From assembly GCF_014647035.1 (NCBI RefSeq), contig NZ_BMOK01000003.1, positions 62,001-126,000 of the forward strand: a stretch of 64,000 bases of DNA, given 5' to 3'. The translations under genes and the position numbers were made by a program. Numbering within the stretch: position 1 is the first letter of the stretch; the number at the start of each line of letters is the position of its first letter. The DNA comes from Sporolactobacillus putidus (GTDB lineage: Bacteria; Bacillota; Bacilli; Bacillales; Sporolactobacillaceae). This document shows positions 26,937 to 36,763 of the stretch, piece after piece. The notes under the pieces were generated by a model. It was not told the DNA's origin, made no database searches, and saw only the letters and a list, made by a program, of their open reading frames with translations.

Positions 26937-26964
26937 GCATATTCAATGGACAAAGTCATATGCA
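26937..26964 (+). promoter_or_regulatory. candidate sigma-E promoter for spoIVA
   Basis: GCATATT (26937-26943), 13 bases, CATATGCA (26957-26964) fits the sigma-E pattern kmATATT / CATACAnT, the known control of spoIVA. It ends 54 bases before the start codon. Confidence 0.6.
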
Positions 26965-27018
26965 TAGAACTATCACCGAGCGTCATCGATAGAATGGAGG
27001 AGCGGGAGGGTGCAAACT

Positions 27019-28506
27019 TTGGAAAAACTTGAGCGGGTGGACATTTTTAAGGACATTGCGGAAAGAACAGGCGGAGATATCTATCTGGGTGTGGTCGGAG
27101 CTGTTCGTACCGGAAAATCGACGTTTATAAAGAAATTCATGGAACTCATCGTGCTGCCCAATATCGAAAATGAAGCGGACCGCGTCCGGGCACAGGATGA
27201 GCTGCCTCAGAGTGCCGCGGGAAAACAGATCATGACTACCGAACCAAAATTCGTTCCGAATCATGCAGTCACGGTGACCGTAGAGGAGGGACTGGAAGTC
27301 AACATCCGCGTGGTGGATTGCGTCGGTTACGCCGTCAAAGGCGCTAAGGGCTTCGAAGATGAGAACGGTCCGCGTATGGTTCACACCCCTTGGTATGACG
27401 AACCGATTCCGTTTCAGGAAGCCGCGGAGATCGGGACGCGCAAAGTCATTCAGGAGCACTCCACACTGGGGGTTGTGATCACGACCGATGGATCGATCGG
27501 CGAGATCGGCCGGGAAGACTATGTGGAAGCAGAGGAACGGATTGTCGACGAACTGAAAGAAGTCGGGAAGCCATTTATTCTGATCGTTAATTCGTCGCAC
27601 CCGTACCATCCGGAAACGGAGGCACTCAGGAAAAATCTCGCCGATAAATATGATATTCCTGTTTTGACACAGAGCGTTGAGAACATGACAGAACATGACA
27701 TTAACAATATTTTGCGTGAAACGCTCTATGAATTTCCGGTGCTGGAAGTCAATGTTAATCTACCAAGCTGGGTTATGGTCCTGAAAGAAGATCACTGGCT
27801 GAGAAAAAGTTACGAGGAAGCGGTTAAGGAGACAGTGAAAGACATCAAGCGGCTGCGCGACGTGGACCGGGTGGTCGGCACGTTCGGTGAGTATGATTTT
27901 ATTGAGAACGCGCAACTTTCGGGTATCGAAATGGGCAAAGGAACGGCAGAGATCGATCTCTACGCGCCGGATAATCTATACGATCAGGTTTTGAAGGAGG
28001 TTGTGGGGGTTGAAATCAGGGGCAAGGATCATCTTCTGCAACTGATGCAGGACTTTGCTCATGCAAAAAGGGAGTATGATCAGGTCGAAGAGGCGTTGAA
28101 AATGGTCAAACAGACCGGTTATGGCATTGCTGCGCCGACAATCAGCGACATGAGTCTCGATGAACCGGAAATCATTCGCCAGGGATCGCGCTTTGGCGTT
28201 CGGCTTAAGGCGGTTGCTCCGTCCATACACATGATCAAAGTCGACGTTGAATCGGAATTCGCGCCGATTATCGGGACGGAAAAACAGAGTGAGGAATTGG
28301 TCCGTTATCTGATGCAGGATTTCGAAGATGATCCGCTTTCGATCTGGAATTCCGATATTTTCGGCCGTTCGCTCAATTCAATTGTCAGAGAGGGCATATC
28401 TGCAAAACTTGCGCTCATGCCGGAAAATGCCCGCTACAAACTAAAAGAAACTCTCGAAAGGATCATTAACGAAGGCTCGGGCGGTTTAATTGCGATCATT
28501 CTCTAG
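27019..28506 (+). CDS. spoIVA: Stage IV sporulation protein A (spore coat ATPase)
   Basis: A 495-residue ATPase that polymerises on the forespore surface to form the base of the coat. Walker A is GAVRTGKSTF near residue 29. IYLGVVG, DELPQSAAGK, EHSTLGVVITTDG, NVNLPSWVMVLKE and the near-invariant C-terminus NEGSGGLIAIIL are present, the last involved in membrane targeting. The start is TTG 27019, nine bases after GGGAGG; this gives MEKLERVDIFKD, close to B. subtilis. A GTG at 27010 abuts the site. Confidence 0.97.
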   Translation: MEKLERVDIFKDIAERTGGDIYLGVVGAVRTGKSTFIKKFMELIVLPNIENEADRVRAQDELPQSAAGKQIMTTEPKFVPNHAVTVTVEEGLEVNIRVVDCVGYAVKGAKGFEDENGPRMVHTPWYDEPIPFQEAAEIGTRKVIQEHSTLGVVITTDGSIGEIGREDYVEAEERIVDELKEVGKPFILIVNSSHPYHPETEALRKNLADKYDIPVLTQSVENMTEHDINNILRETLYEFPVLEVNVNLPSWVMVLKEDHWLRKSYEEAVKETVKDIKRLRDVDRVVGTFGEYDFIENAQLSGIEMGKGTAEIDLYAPDNLYDQVLKEVVGVEIRGKDHLLQLMQDFAHAKREYDQVEEALKMVKQTGYGIAAPTISDMSLDEPEIIRQGSRFGVRLKAVAPSIHMIKVDVESEFAPIIGTEKQSEELVRYLMQDFEDDPLSIWNSDIFGRSLNSIVREGISAKLALMPENARYKLKETLERIINEGSGGLIAIIL

Positions 28507-28526
28507 GTTATTCATAGCAGTCGGAA

Positions 28527-28550
28527 AGACTCCGCCCGGGGTCTTTTTTT
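28527..28550 (+). terminator. terminator after spoIVA
   Basis: AGACTCC (28527-28533) pairs with GGGGTCT (28538-28544), one T-G pair, four-base loop, then T-run. Confidence 0.7.
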
Positions 28551-28630
28551 GTTGAATCGAATTTTCGGAAGTTCTTTTTTAACAAAGAGGTTTAAAAAGA
28601 GCGAAATTGGCAATATTTTTATCAAAGCTG

Positions 28631-28659
28631 TTGAATTCTTCCATCACATCGTATATTAT
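28631..28659 (+). promoter_or_regulatory. sigma-A promoter of hbs
   Basis: TTGAAT (28631-28636), exactly 17 bases, TATTAT (28654-28659). It lies 64 bases before the hbs start, leaving a leader with two ribosome-binding-like sites. Confidence 0.65.
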
Positions 28660-28722
28660 AAGCGTTGTTAATGTTTCTTCCAGCGCAAAAAGGAGGAATT
28701 CCTTTTTAAGGAGGTGAAGGTG

Positions 28723-28995
28723 TTGAATAAGACTGAATTGATTACTGCAGTTGCAGAATCTGCTGAACTGTCAAAAAAAGATGCTACAAAGGCGGTTGAT
28801 TCCGTCCTTTCAACGATTGCTGACGCGTTGAAAAGCGGAAGCAAAGTCCAATTAATCGGTTTCGGAAACTTTGAGGTGCGTGAGCGCTCTGCTCGCAAGG
28901 GCCGCAATCCGCAAACCGGCGAGGAAATTGAAATCCAGGCAAGCAAAGTTCCGGCTTTCAAACCCGGCAAAGCATTAAAAGAAGCCGTCCAATGA
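28723..28995 (+). CDS. hbs: DNA-binding protein HU
   Basis: A 90-residue HU protein that bends and packs the chromosome. It starts [20 protein letters not shown] and has [20 protein letters not shown] (the DNA-binding arm begins here) and [14 protein letters not shown]. The start is TTG 28723, eight bases after AAGGAGG (28708-28714). A GTG at 28714 in the same frame overlaps that site. The next gene, folE, has its own promoter after a terminator. Confidence 0.95.
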   Translation: MNKTELITAVAESAELSKKDATKAVDSVLSTIADALKSGSKVQLIGFGNFEVRERSARKGRNPQTGEEIEIQASKVPAFKPGKALKEAVQ

Positions 28996-29025
28996 TCGAA
29001 TTGATACATAGGACGTAAGAACGCG

Positions 29026-29053
29026 AGAGCCATCCATGTGGTGGCTCTTTTTT
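29026..29053 (+). terminator. terminator after hbs
   Basis: AGAGCCA (29026-29032) pairs with TGGCTCT (29042-29048), nine-base loop, then T-run. Confidence 0.8.
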
Positions 29054-29110
29054 GATAGAGACGAATTTTTCTCTTTTTCAATTATGAAACAGGTCTCTTT
29101 CCTTGTTTTC

Positions 29111-29140
29111 TTTACTTTTAGCGTTTTTCTATGCTAGAAT
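29111..29140 (+). promoter_or_regulatory. candidate promoter of folE-mtrB
   Basis: TTTACT (29111-29116), 18 bases, TAGAAT (29135-29140) with an extended TGC before the -10 element. Confidence 0.5.
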
Positions 29141-29196
29141 TTTTACAGTGAAACAAGTTTTTCTTTTCTGGCTTGGTTTAAATTGGAGGTTCAGCT

Positions 29197-29763
29197 TTGA
29201 ACGTGAATCATGAGAAAATAGAACGGGCAGTCCGGATGATTCTAGAAGCGATCGGCGAAGATCCGGATCGTCAGGGGCTGGTAGAGACGCCTCAGAGGGT
29301 TGCCAGAATGTATGAAGAGATCTTTCAGGGAATGAGGCAGGATCCGAAGACGTATTTGTCGAAAACGTTTGACGAGGCTCATGAAGAATTGGTTCTCGTT
29401 AAGGATATTCCTTTTTATTCCATGTGTGAACATCATTTGGTTCCCTTTTTCGGCAAAGCACACGTCGGCTACATACCAAGAGGAGGACGGGTGACCGGAC
29501 TCAGCAAACTGGCCCGGGCAGTGGAAGCGGTAGCAAAGAGACCGCAGCTGCAGGAGCGTCTGACGACCACGGTGGCAAACAGCATTGTTGAGACCCTTCG
29601 TCCTTATGGAGTAATCGTTGTTATTGAGGCGGAACACATGTGTATGACCATGCGCGGCATCAAGAAACCAGGGGCGAAAACCATAACGTCCGCCGTACGC
29701 GGAATTTTTCAGACGGATCGAGCGGCGAGAGCGGAGGCATTATCGCTGATCAACCGTCAATAA
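29197..29763 (+). CDS. folE: GTP cyclohydrolase I
   Basis: A 188-residue enzyme that turns GTP into dihydroneopterin triphosphate, the first step of folate synthesis (mtrA in B. subtilis). The zinc and active-site motifs [20 protein letters not shown] and [12 protein letters not shown] are complete, and GVIVVIEA precedes the second. The start is TTG 29197 after TTGGAGG. mtrB follows 28 bases later, the classical mtrAB pair. Sharing a transcript with TRAP links folate and tryptophan control. Confidence 0.95.
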   Translation: MNVNHEKIERAVRMILEAIGEDPDRQGLVETPQRVARMYEEIFQGMRQDPKTYLSKTFDEAHEELVLVKDIPFYSMCEHHLVPFFGKAHVGYIPRGGRVTGLSKLARAVEAVAKRPQLQERLTTTVANSIVETLRPYGVIVVIEAEHMCMTMRGIKKPGAKTITSAVRGIFQTDRAARAEALSLINRQ

Positions 29764-29791
29764 TCTTAGGCTTGAAAGCAGGTTGGTTAAA

Positions 29792-30022
29792 GTGGAACCA
29801 AGAAACGAAGAGGTGCTGGGCGACTATTTTGTTATCAAGGCTGAAGAGGACGGCGTAAACGTCATCGGCCTGACGCGTGGTGCGGAAACACGTTTTTTTC
29901 ACACTGAGAAGCTTGATAAGGGCGAAGTGATGATCGCTCAGTTTACAGAACATACTTCAGCAATTAAAGTGCATGGCAAGGCGACGATTCAGACGAAACA
30001 CGGGACGATCATGTCTGAGTAA
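29792..30022 (+). CDS. mtrB: Tryptophan RNA-binding attenuation protein (TRAP)
   Basis: A 76-residue TRAP subunit; TRAP forms an 11-subunit ring that binds tryptophan and then GAG/UAG repeats in trp [39 protein letters not shown] and IKV are kept. Of the RNA-contact residues known in B. subtilis (Lys37, Lys56, Arg58), the two Lys are present but Arg58 is His (AIKVHGKA). The start is GTG 29792; an in-frame TTG at 29783 is possible. A fitting RNA target lies before trpD at 36574-36616. Confidence 0.93.
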   Translation: MEPRNEEVLGDYFVIKAEEDGVNVIGLTRGAETRFFHTEKLDKGEVMIAQFTEHTSAIKVHGKATIQTKHGTIMSE

Positions 30023-30043
30023 AGCCGGTGACACCTGCCGGTA

Positions 30044-30052
30044 TGATATAAT
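30044..30052 (+). promoter_or_regulatory. extended -10 promoter of hepS
   Basis: TGA followed by a perfect TATAAT (30047-30052). No good -35 is seen 17 bases upstream, which suits an extended -10 promoter. It lies about 150 bases before hepS. Confidence 0.5.
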
Positions 30053-30202
30053 GGGAGCAGAAATTTTGTGGGACAATCGGGAGCAGGAGTTCCTATGATT
30101 CACTGCCCCTGACGCCGATGACGGCATCCGCTGATCTGTTCGGTTTACCGCTGTCTGCTCAGATCGGGAATTAGAAAAAAAGCAATGTTTAGGGGCGTTG
30201 CC

Positions 30203-30988
30203 ATGACAGTAAGAGAAGAGATTGAAAGCATTTACGCAAATTTAAGGCGCGACCTGAGCCACCCGTATGTCAGTAAATACCTGCCGATTCCTGAGATTGA
30301 TAAAGATAAACTGCTCGTATACTATTATTTGTTTCAGAAGCGATCAGGCAAACGGACAGAAGTCTACGTGGAAAGTTTGATGGTCGCCGAAATCGGACTT
30401 TCCACTCATGAGTCGATGACCACGGAAAGGCTTAACGGGAAAAAGGAAATTAAAAAGAGGCAACTGACCGCGCTGTCCGGCGATTTTTACAGCGCACTCT
30501 ATTATTATTATCTTTCTCGAAAAAAAGATATTGAAATGGTGAAATGGGTGGCTGAAGCCATTCAGACATTTAACGTAAATAAATGCCTGCTGTTCTATCC
30601 GAAGCACACATTAAGCTGGACCCAGGCAGTAGCCGCATTGGAAACGATTGAAAGTGCCCTTGTGGCAAAGATTGCAGACAGGCTTGGTCTTAAACACTGG
30701 GTGCCTTTTCTTAACGCCTTTTTTTTGGGCAAGAAACTGGTTTCTGAATACGAACTGCAGGCGCAGAACGACTCGCGTTCTTTTCTGTGCAATTATTTGA
30801 TTGAAAGCCTGACCCATGATTCCGTGTCATTCAGAGAACGACTGGAAGCAGAAATAAAGAAAACAAAAGCGCGCTTTTTTGATAGTATAAGGCAGGCTGA
30901 AGAAAACTCCGGTACACTTTTCGAGCTTCTCCCTTATCTGACTGAAAAAATGAACGCTTTCTGCCGCCTCACAGTGGAGGAAGGATAA
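30203..30988 (+). CDS. hepS: Heptaprenyl diphosphate synthase component I
   Basis: A 261-residue protein matching HepS, the non-catalytic partner of HepT that makes the C35 side chain of menaquinone-7. It is recognised by its place between mtrB and menH and by its size. Stretches such as [34 protein letters not shown] and [11 protein letters not shown] support it. The start is ATG 30203, eight bases after AGGGG. Stop and menH start are almost touching. Confidence 0.85.
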   Translation: MTVREEIESIYANLRRDLSHPYVSKYLPIPEIDKDKLLVYYYLFQKRSGKRTEVYVESLMVAEIGLSTHESMTTERLNGKKEIKKRQLTALSGDFYSALYYYYLSRKKDIEMVKWVAEAIQTFNVNKCLLFYPKHTLSWTQAVAALETIESALVAKIADRLGLKHWVPFLNAFFLGKKLVSEYELQAQNDSRSFLCNYLIESLTHDSVSFRERLEAEIKKTKARFFDSIRQAEENSGTLFELLPYLTEKMNAFCRLTVEEG

Positions 30989-30989
30989 A

Positions 30990-31724
30990 TTGGAAATGAA
31001 CGAACGGGAAGAAAAACATGAAAAGGTGCATCAGGTTTTTCAGACAATTTATAAAAAATACGATTCAATGAACTCGCTAATCAGTTTTAACCGCCATAAG
31101 GCCTGGCGTCGAAAAGCCGACGAAACTGTCGGTGCCAGAGAAGGCGAACAAATACTTGATGTCTGCTGTGGCACGGGAGACTGGACATTGTCTCTTGCAA
31201 AGGCTGTCGGCACCACCGGAAAAGTTGTCGGACTGGATTTTAGCGATAATATGTTAAAGGTCGCCAGAGCGAAGCTTGATGTGACACCGCTGAAAAATGT
31301 CGCACTGGTGAACGGAGATGCAATGAACATTCCATTCAGCGAGGCGTCATTCGATCGGGTGACGATCGGGTTCGGTTTGCGGAATGTCCCTGATTATTTG
31401 ACGGTCCTGAAAGAAATGTTTCGCGTGCTGAAACCGGGAGGGAGGATCGTCTGTCTCGAGACTTCCCAGCCAAAGATTCCGGTTTACAGGCAGCTTTATT
31501 TCTTCTATTTCCGTTTTATTATGCCGCTCCTGGGTAAATTGTTTGCCGGCAGCTACAAAGAATATGCCTGGCTGAACGAATCTACGCAGAAGTTTCCCGA
31601 CCGTGAAAAACTGGTTCAGCTATTTCATGCGGCCGGCTTTGAAAAAGTGAGCGTCCGATCGTTTATGGGGGGCATCGCTGCCATTCACCATGCGGACAAA
31701 CCTCTTAGGAAAGCCGCGGACTGA
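30990..31724 (+). CDS. menH: Demethylmenaquinone methyltransferase (MenH/UbiE)
   Basis: A 244-residue SAM-dependent methyltransferase for the last step of menaquinone synthesis. It has [12 protein letters not shown], the SAM motif [44 protein letters not shown] and a C-terminal [11 protein letters not shown]. The start is TTG 30990 or ATG 30996 after GGAGGAAGG. It lies between hepS and hepT as in B. subtilis. With these genes the organism should make a menaquinone with a long chain. Confidence 0.94.
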   Translation: MEMNEREEKHEKVHQVFQTIYKKYDSMNSLISFNRHKAWRRKADETVGAREGEQILDVCCGTGDWTLSLAKAVGTTGKVVGLDFSDNMLKVARAKLDVTPLKNVALVNGDAMNIPFSEASFDRVTIGFGLRNVPDYLTVLKEMFRVLKPGGRIVCLETSQPKIPVYRQLYFFYFRFIMPLLGKLFAGSYKEYAWLNESTQKFPDREKLVQLFHAAGFEKVSVRSFMGGIAAIHHADKPLRKAAD

Positions 31725-31870
31725 AAACGACCGGGAAGCGAACGTATTTTTCCGGAGATCTCGGGTGCTGCAAACCGGAGAAAAGCTTTAGAAAAGCCTG
31801 ACGAAGACTTTTCGTTCCGGGGTTCGCGAGACATGAAATGAGTGCAGGATTGCGATGAAGGGTGAAATAA

Positions 31871-32839
31871 ATGACACTAGCGGGGATCTATGCAGAACAA
31901 AAAAACAATATGAAGGCGATTGAGAGCAGGCTTGAAAAAGCACTGGAAGCGCCGCACCCGATTCTTCACGAAGCTTCCATGAATTTGCTCAGAGCGGGGG
32001 GGAAAAGAATCCGTCCGCTGCTCGCACTTATCTCAGCTCAATACGGTGATCCGAAGCGGCCGGAGATTATTGATTCAGCGGCGACTCTTGAACTGATCCA
32101 TATGGCATCCCTAGTACACGACGACGTCATTGATGATTCTGATTTGCGCCGCGGAAAGCCTACGGTCAAGGCTCAGTGGGACAACCGGGTCGCTATGTAC
32201 ACCGGCGACTTTATCTTTGCCAGAGCGATTGAACTGATTTCCGGATTCGACCGTCCAGAAGCCCATCGGATTCTTTCCCGTGTGATCCGCGACCTCAGCC
32301 TCGGGGAAATTGATCAGATTAAAGAGCTCTATAACTGGAAACAGAATCTGCGCTGTTATTTATTGCGAATCAAACGGAAAACAGCCATTCTGATGGCGCT
32401 TAGCTGTCAATTGGGAGCACTTTCATCGGGCTGCACACTGGCCGTTTCCCGCAGGCTTTATTACTACGGATATTTTCTTGGCATGAGCTATCAGATCACC
32501 GACGATATTCTGGACTTTGTCGGAACCGAGAAGCAACTGGGAAAACCCGCGGGCAGTGATCTGAGAAACGGAAACGTTACGCTGCCGACTTATTATGCCC
32601 TTCAGAAAAATGAACTCCATGATCGGATTGTCGGTATTCTGAAATCTGAAAATCCATCAGAGGACGATTGGAAGAGAGTCATCAGCTTGATTAAGGAGTC
32701 CGGAGCCATTCAGGCTTCGGAAAGGCTGAGCGACCGCTATCTTCAGAAAGCAAAAAACATATTGGATGAACTACCTGTTAAAAAGGCGACACGTTCGCTC
32801 ATGGAAATTGCCGAATATGTCGGAAAGAGACGATACTGA
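31871..32839 (+). CDS. hepT: Heptaprenyl diphosphate synthase component II
   Basis: A 322-residue trans-polyprenyl diphosphate synthase, the catalytic subunit working with HepS. The first Asp-rich motif is HDDVIDDSDLRRG, and the second is YQITDDILDF. GGKRIRPLLALIS and GSDLRNGNVTLPTYYAL are also typical. The start is ATG 31871 after AAGGGTG. ndk follows after about 150 bases. Confidence 0.94.
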   Translation: MTLAGIYAEQKNNMKAIESRLEKALEAPHPILHEASMNLLRAGGKRIRPLLALISAQYGDPKRPEIIDSAATLELIHMASLVHDDVIDDSDLRRGKPTVKAQWDNRVAMYTGDFIFARAIELISGFDRPEAHRILSRVIRDLSLGEIDQIKELYNWKQNLRCYLLRIKRKTAILMALSCQLGALSSGCTLAVSRRLYYYGYFLGMSYQITDDILDFVGTEKQLGKPAGSDLRNGNVTLPTYYALQKNELHDRIVGILKSENPSEDDWKRVISLIKESGAIQASERLSDRYLQKAKNILDELPVKKATRSLMEIAEYVGKRRY

Positions 32840-32992
32840 AATTAGGTGTCACGATCATCCGGATTCTTGAGAAGCAGGGTGGCGGCTATACGGTATAAGC
32901 TGAATACATAGCTGAACAGACTGTTAAAAGCTTTATTTTTGAATAAGGAAAACAGGAAAACAAGGGCTTCAGGCTCTTAAGGAGGTAAGGTC

Positions 32993-33412
32993 ATGCAGCA
33001 AACTTTTTTAATGGTAAAACCGGATGCCGTGAGGAGAGGCCTGATCGGGCGAATCGTGTCGCGATTCGAGGAAAAGGGATTTCAAATGGTCGCGGGCAAA
33101 CTGATGGTGATTCCCGAAGAACTTGCCAGGAAACACTACAGCGAACATGAAGGCAAGCCTTTTTATAAAGACTTGATTTCTTTTATGACATCGGGTCCTG
33201 TCTTCGCCATGGTCTGGGAAGGCAATGACATTATCGATCTTTCAAGAATGATGATGGGTTCAACGGATCCCCAAAAAGCACTTCCAGGTACAATCCGCGG
33301 CGACTTTGCAAACCTTGTCAACCGCAATGTGATTCATGGATCCGATTCTCCTGAAAGCGCGGACCGGGAAATTCATCTCTTTTTTGATGATCACGAACTT
33401 GTCAAGTGCTGA
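32993..33412 (+). CDS. ndk: Nucleoside diphosphate kinase
   Basis: A 139-residue kinase that moves phosphate between nucleoside tri- and diphosphates. [27 protein letters not shown] and the active-site His in [16 protein letters not shown] are present. It is slightly shorter than the usual 148-150 residues. The start is ATG 32993 after AAGGAGG. The order hepT-ndk-cheR-aroF is the same as in B. subtilis. Confidence 0.95.
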   Translation: MQQTFLMVKPDAVRRGLIGRIVSRFEEKGFQMVAGKLMVIPEELARKHYSEHEGKPFYKDLISFMTSGPVFAMVWEGNDIIDLSRMMMGSTDPQKALPGTIRGDFANLVNRNVIHGSDSPESADREIHLFFDDHELVKC

Positions 33413-33444
33413 TTGCCTGATGGCGGAGGGGAGAGAACCTTAAG

Positions 33445-34230
33445 TTGGCGGATCAGGATTACGAACAATTTAAAAATCTATTCTTTCAGCTCACAGGGAT
33501 TGATCTGTCCCTCTACAAAGAAGAACAGATGAAACGGCGCCTCAATACGCTGAGAGTCCGTAAGGGGATGCCTTCCTTTGTTACCTTTTTCCAGGAGATG
33601 AGAAAATCCGAACCCATGTTCAGTGAGTTTCTCGCCAAAATGACCATCAATGTTACGGAATTTTTTCGGAACAGGCAAAGATGGGATATTTTAGAAAATA
33701 AAATACGCCAATATTGTGTTAATCGGCGCTCTCTGCAAGTCTGGAGTGCTGCCTGTTCGACAGGAGAGGAAGCTTATTCGCTGGCGATGATACTTAGCAA
33801 ATTTCTGCCTGACGGCCGGTTTTCCATAACCGCAAGTGACATTGATCAAGCCGTACTGGAAAAGGCCAGGGAGGGGCGCTATTTGGGCAGAGCCGTCGAA
33901 TCGCTTACTCCTGAAGAGAGGAGCCGTTATTTCAGGAAAGACGGGCTTTTTTACTGCGTCGATGCAAAGCTGAAACAATCGATTCGGTTCATCCGACATG
34001 ATTTGTTAAGTGATCCGGCTCCGGGAAAGTTTGATCTGGTTGTCTGCAGAAACGTCCTTATCTATTTTACTGAGGAAGGCAAGAAAAGGATTTACCATAA
34101 ATTAAGCCATTCATTAAAAGAAAATGGAATTTTGTTTGTAGGGAGCACGGAACAAATTTTTCATCCTGAAACGTATCAACTGCGCTCGGCAGAAACATTT
34201 TTTTATGAAAAATCGGATATTGAGGGGTAA
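33445..34230 (+). CDS. cheR: Chemotaxis methyltransferase CheR
   Basis: A 261-residue SAM-dependent methyltransferase that methylates Glu residues of chemoreceptors. A helical N-terminal domain (1-75, [16 protein letters not shown]) is followed by NVTEFFRN and the SAM motif [32 protein letters not shown] and [11 protein letters not shown] complete the fold. The start is TTG 33445 after GGAGGGGAG. It implies a motile, chemotactic host. aroF begins five bases later. Confidence 0.94.
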   Translation: MADQDYEQFKNLFFQLTGIDLSLYKEEQMKRRLNTLRVRKGMPSFVTFFQEMRKSEPMFSEFLAKMTINVTEFFRNRQRWDILENKIRQYCVNRRSLQVWSAACSTGEEAYSLAMILSKFLPDGRFSITASDIDQAVLEKAREGRYLGRAVESLTPEERSRYFRKDGLFYCVDAKLKQSIRFIRHDLLSDPAPGKFDLVVCRNVLIYFTEEGKKRIYHKLSHSLKENGILFVGSTEQIFHPETYQLRSAETFFYEKSDIEG

Positions 34231-34234
34231 TCAC

Positions 34235-35401
34235 ATGAGATTTTTGACTGCAGGTGAATCACACGGTCCGCAATTGACAGCCATTATCGAGGGGCTTCCC
34301 TCAGAGGTGGCTATTGACATTTCAGAAATCAACCGCGAACTGAAAAGGCGGCAGGGCGGCCACGGCCGCGGCCGCCGCATGATCATCGAATCCGATCAGG
34401 TGCAGATTCTCTCAGGTGTCCGCCACGGAAAAACGACGGGTGCGCCCGTGACTCTGGTCATTGAAAATCGCGACTGGGCGCACTGGCAGGATATAATGGG
34501 CACCCAGGTTCCGGAGGATACGGAGGAAATAAAAAAACAGGTGACCAAGCCCCGCCCGGGTCATGCCGATCTGAACGGGGGCATTAAATACAATCACAGA
34601 GATATGCGCAATGTTCTTGAACGATCATCAGCCCGCGAAACAGCGATTCGTGTGGCGGTCGGCGCCATAGCGAAGCAGTTTCTGAAACCGTTCGGTATCG
34701 ACATAGCCGGTCGCGTCACGGAAATCGGCGGTGTCGCTGATGGTACGCCGCTGCCGGACAACATTGAAGAGATTAAAAAAACAACAGAGGCTTCGCCGGT
34801 ACGCTGTCTCGATCCCGAAGCGGCCCGGAAAATGATCGAAGCGATCGACCGCGCGAAGGAAAATGGAGACTCGCTGGGCGGTATCGTCGAGGTTGTGGCA
34901 ACGGGAGCACCGATCGGACTCGGAAGTCATGTCCACTATGACCGGAAGCTTGACGCGAGAATCGCCGGTGCGGTGCTCAGTATCAATGCTTTTAAGGGAG
35001 TTGAGTTCGGTATCGGTTTTGAAATGGCACACCGTCCCGGCAGCGATGTTCACGATGAGATTCTTTGGTCGGAAGAGGCGGGCTATACGCGGCGAACCAA
35101 TCGTCTAGGCGGATTCGAAGGCGGTATGACGAACGGAATGCCGATCATCGTGCGCGGCGTCATGAAGCCGATTCCCACACTTTATAAACCGCTTCAGAGC
35201 GTAGATATTAACACGAAGGAACCGTTCAGCGCCAGCATCGAACGATCGGATAATTGCGCGGTGCCGGCGGCGAGCGTGGTCTGTGAAGCCGTTGTCGCCT
35301 GGGAACTGGCAAACGCGGTTTCTGAAAAATTTGGCGGAGACTGCCTGACCGATATGATGGCGGGGTACGCCGCCTATCGAAAACGTGCGGAGGCTTTCTG
35401 A
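34235..35401 (+). CDS. aroF: Chorismate synthase
   Basis: A 388-residue FMN-dependent enzyme that makes chorismate (aroC in E. coli). Marks are [56 protein letters not shown] and [15 protein letters not shown]. The start is ATG 34235 after GAGGGG; the frame is open further up inside cheR. It is the first gene of the aromatic supra-operon, and its stop overlaps the aroB start by one base (TGATG). Confidence 0.96.
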   Translation: MRFLTAGESHGPQLTAIIEGLPSEVAIDISEINRELKRRQGGHGRGRRMIIESDQVQILSGVRHGKTTGAPVTLVIENRDWAHWQDIMGTQVPEDTEEIKKQVTKPRPGHADLNGGIKYNHRDMRNVLERSSARETAIRVAVGAIAKQFLKPFGIDIAGRVTEIGGVADGTPLPDNIEEIKKTTEASPVRCLDPEAARKMIEAIDRAKENGDSLGGIVEVVATGAPIGLGSHVHYDRKLDARIAGAVLSINAFKGVEFGIGFEMAHRPGSDVHDEILWSEEAGYTRRTNRLGGFEGGMTNGMPIIVRGVMKPIPTLYKPLQSVDINTKEPFSASIERSDNCAVPAASVVCEAVVAWELANAVSEKFGGDCLTDMMAGYAAYRKRAEAF

Positions 35402-36483
35402 TGGAAACGCTGATGATCAGGACGCAGACCGGCAGTTATCCGATTTTTGTCGGGAAGGGGCTTTTGCCGAGGGCGGATGAACTGATAAAAGATGTTTATT
35501 CAAGCAGTTATATTATTACGGACAGTCATGTCGCACCAAGATATCTGAACGAGCTGGAGAAGACGCTCCGGAACAGGCAAGTTTTTCATTACATTGCCGA
35601 AGCAGGGGAGCAGTCTAAAAATCTTGCCGAATATAATCGGATTATTACCGATATGCTTGAAAAAAAACTGGACAGGAATACTTGCGTCATTGCACTAGGC
35701 GGCGGAGTGGTCGGAGATCTTGCCGGTTTCGTGGCCGCGACTTATCTGAGAGGCGTCGCTTTTCTGCAAATGCCGACAACGCTGCTCGCCCATGACAGCA
35801 GTGTCGGGGGAAAAGTAGGCATTGATCACGCTTTGGGAAAGAACCTGATCGGTGCCTTCTACCCGCCCGCAGCCGTCATTTACGACACGGCAACACTTGA
35901 AACATTGCCGTTTAGGGAGCTGCAGTCCGGTTTTGCCGAACTGATTAAGCACAGCCTGATCAGTTCTCCAGATTTTTATCAAGAGCTGAAAAAGGCGATA
36001 CCTGAGCGATCTATGCTGACACCAGATGCAGTCGGATCTTTTCTCATACGCGGAATATCTGTAAAAGCTAAAATTGTCGAGCTTGACGAACATGAAAGCG
36101 GACCGCGCAAGTTTCTCAATTTCGGCCACACGCTTGGTCATGCACTTGAAAAGGAACTTGGTTTCGGCACGCTGACTCATGGAGAGGGCGTGGCCGTCGG
36201 CTCGCTCTTTGCACTGAAACTGAGCGAAGCCTATTACGGTCACCCGCTGCCTGTTAAAGAGTTGGCTGAATGGTATGTCAGGCTCGGTCTGCCGACCAAA
36301 GTTCCCGATGGGCTGACGGCAGAGGGGCTTATGGAACAAATGAAGTATGATAAGAAAAACAGGGACGGACACTATCATTTTGTTCTGATGAAATCCATTG
36401 GAAGGCCTGAAACAAGGCAGGTTCCGGAAAGTTTGGTCAGGGGGACGCTTTTCTCGTTCATGAATCATATGTTGACAGATTAA
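35401..36483 (+). CDS. aroB: 3-dehydroquinate synthase
   Basis: A 360-residue NAD- and metal-dependent enzyme of the shikimate pathway. It has ALGGGVVGDLAGFVAATYLR, MPTTLLAHDSSVGGKVGIDH, and metal ligands in the region FAELIKHSLI and FLNFGHTLGHALE with HGEGVAVG. Downstream, instead of aroH and trpE as in B. subtilis, there is a 284-base leader and then trpD. Confidence 0.95.
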   Translation: METLMIRTQTGSYPIFVGKGLLPRADELIKDVYSSSYIITDSHVAPRYLNELEKTLRNRQVFHYIAEAGEQSKNLAEYNRIITDMLEKKLDRNTCVIALGGGVVGDLAGFVAATYLRGVAFLQMPTTLLAHDSSVGGKVGIDHALGKNLIGAFYPPAAVIYDTATLETLPFRELQSGFAELIKHSLISSPDFYQELKKAIPERSMLTPDAVGSFLIRGISVKAKIVELDEHESGPRKFLNFGHTLGHALEKELGFGTLTHGEGVAVGSLFALKLSEAYYGHPLPVKELAEWYVRLGLPTKVPDGLTAEGLMEQMKYDKKNRDGHYHFVLMKSIGRPETRQVPESLVRGTLFSFMNHMLTD

Positions 36484-36573
36484 AATGAGTTGGCTATTAT
36501 TAAACTACATCTTTGGGGAACAGTCGCCAGAGAGTCAGCCGGATTGTGTCACAGGATACGGTCGGCATGGATT

Positions 36574-36616
36574 GAGAGTTGAGAAAACAGAATGAGCTGA
36601 GTTGAGAAGAGCTGAG
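36574..36616 (+). promoter_or_regulatory. TRAP-binding site in the trp leader
   Basis: GAG occurs at 36574, 36581, 36594, 36599, 36604, 36609 and 36614, with CAG at 36588. The last five GAG are each separated by exactly two bases, and the spacing between the first few triplets is three to four. This is the pattern bound by the TRAP ring, whose gene (mtrB) is in the same window. It lies about 150 bases before trpD and 28 bases before a terminator. Confidence 0.8.
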
Positions 36617-36644
36617 GGCTGAAAGATTGAACTTGAAAAATGAT

Positions 36645-36674
36645 CCCGCAGGACTTCGCCTGCGGGTTTTTATT
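36645..36674 (+). terminator. terminator of the trp leader
   Basis: CCCGCAGG (36645-36652) pairs with CCTGCGGG (36659-36666), six-base loop ACTTCG, then TTTTTATT. It can stop aroFB transcripts before trpD and is the natural attenuation point. I could not find a clear antiterminator that would compete with it. Confidence 0.85.
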
Positions 36675-36737
36675 AACTTCTGATGGCCTCTTTGCTGAGC
36701 ATTGAGCGTCACGCTCCCCTCTCTTAACCTCACCACG

Positions 36738-36763
36738 CTCATTCCTCAAAAAAGAGGAGTGGG
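36738..36763 (+). promoter_or_regulatory. hairpin covering the trpD ribosome binding site
   Basis: CTCATTCCTC (36738-36747) can pair with GAGGAGTGGG (36754-36763), ten pairs including two G-T, with an A6 loop. The 3' arm holds the GAGGAG ribosome binding site of trpD, whose ATG is at 36768. In B. subtilis TRAP promotes a similar hairpin over the trpE site. Confidence 0.6.

Noticed and set aside
26983-27696. 237-codon minus-strand frame inside spoIVA
   Set aside because: spoIVA is among the best matches in the window; no support for an antisense gene.
35695-36468. 257-codon minus-strand frame inside aroB
   Set aside because: aroB is certain on the plus strand; the frame is a shadow.
36500-36749. 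Small minus-strand frames in the aroB-trpD gap as genes
   Set aside because: They cover the GAG repeats and terminator, which explain the sequence; no homology seen.
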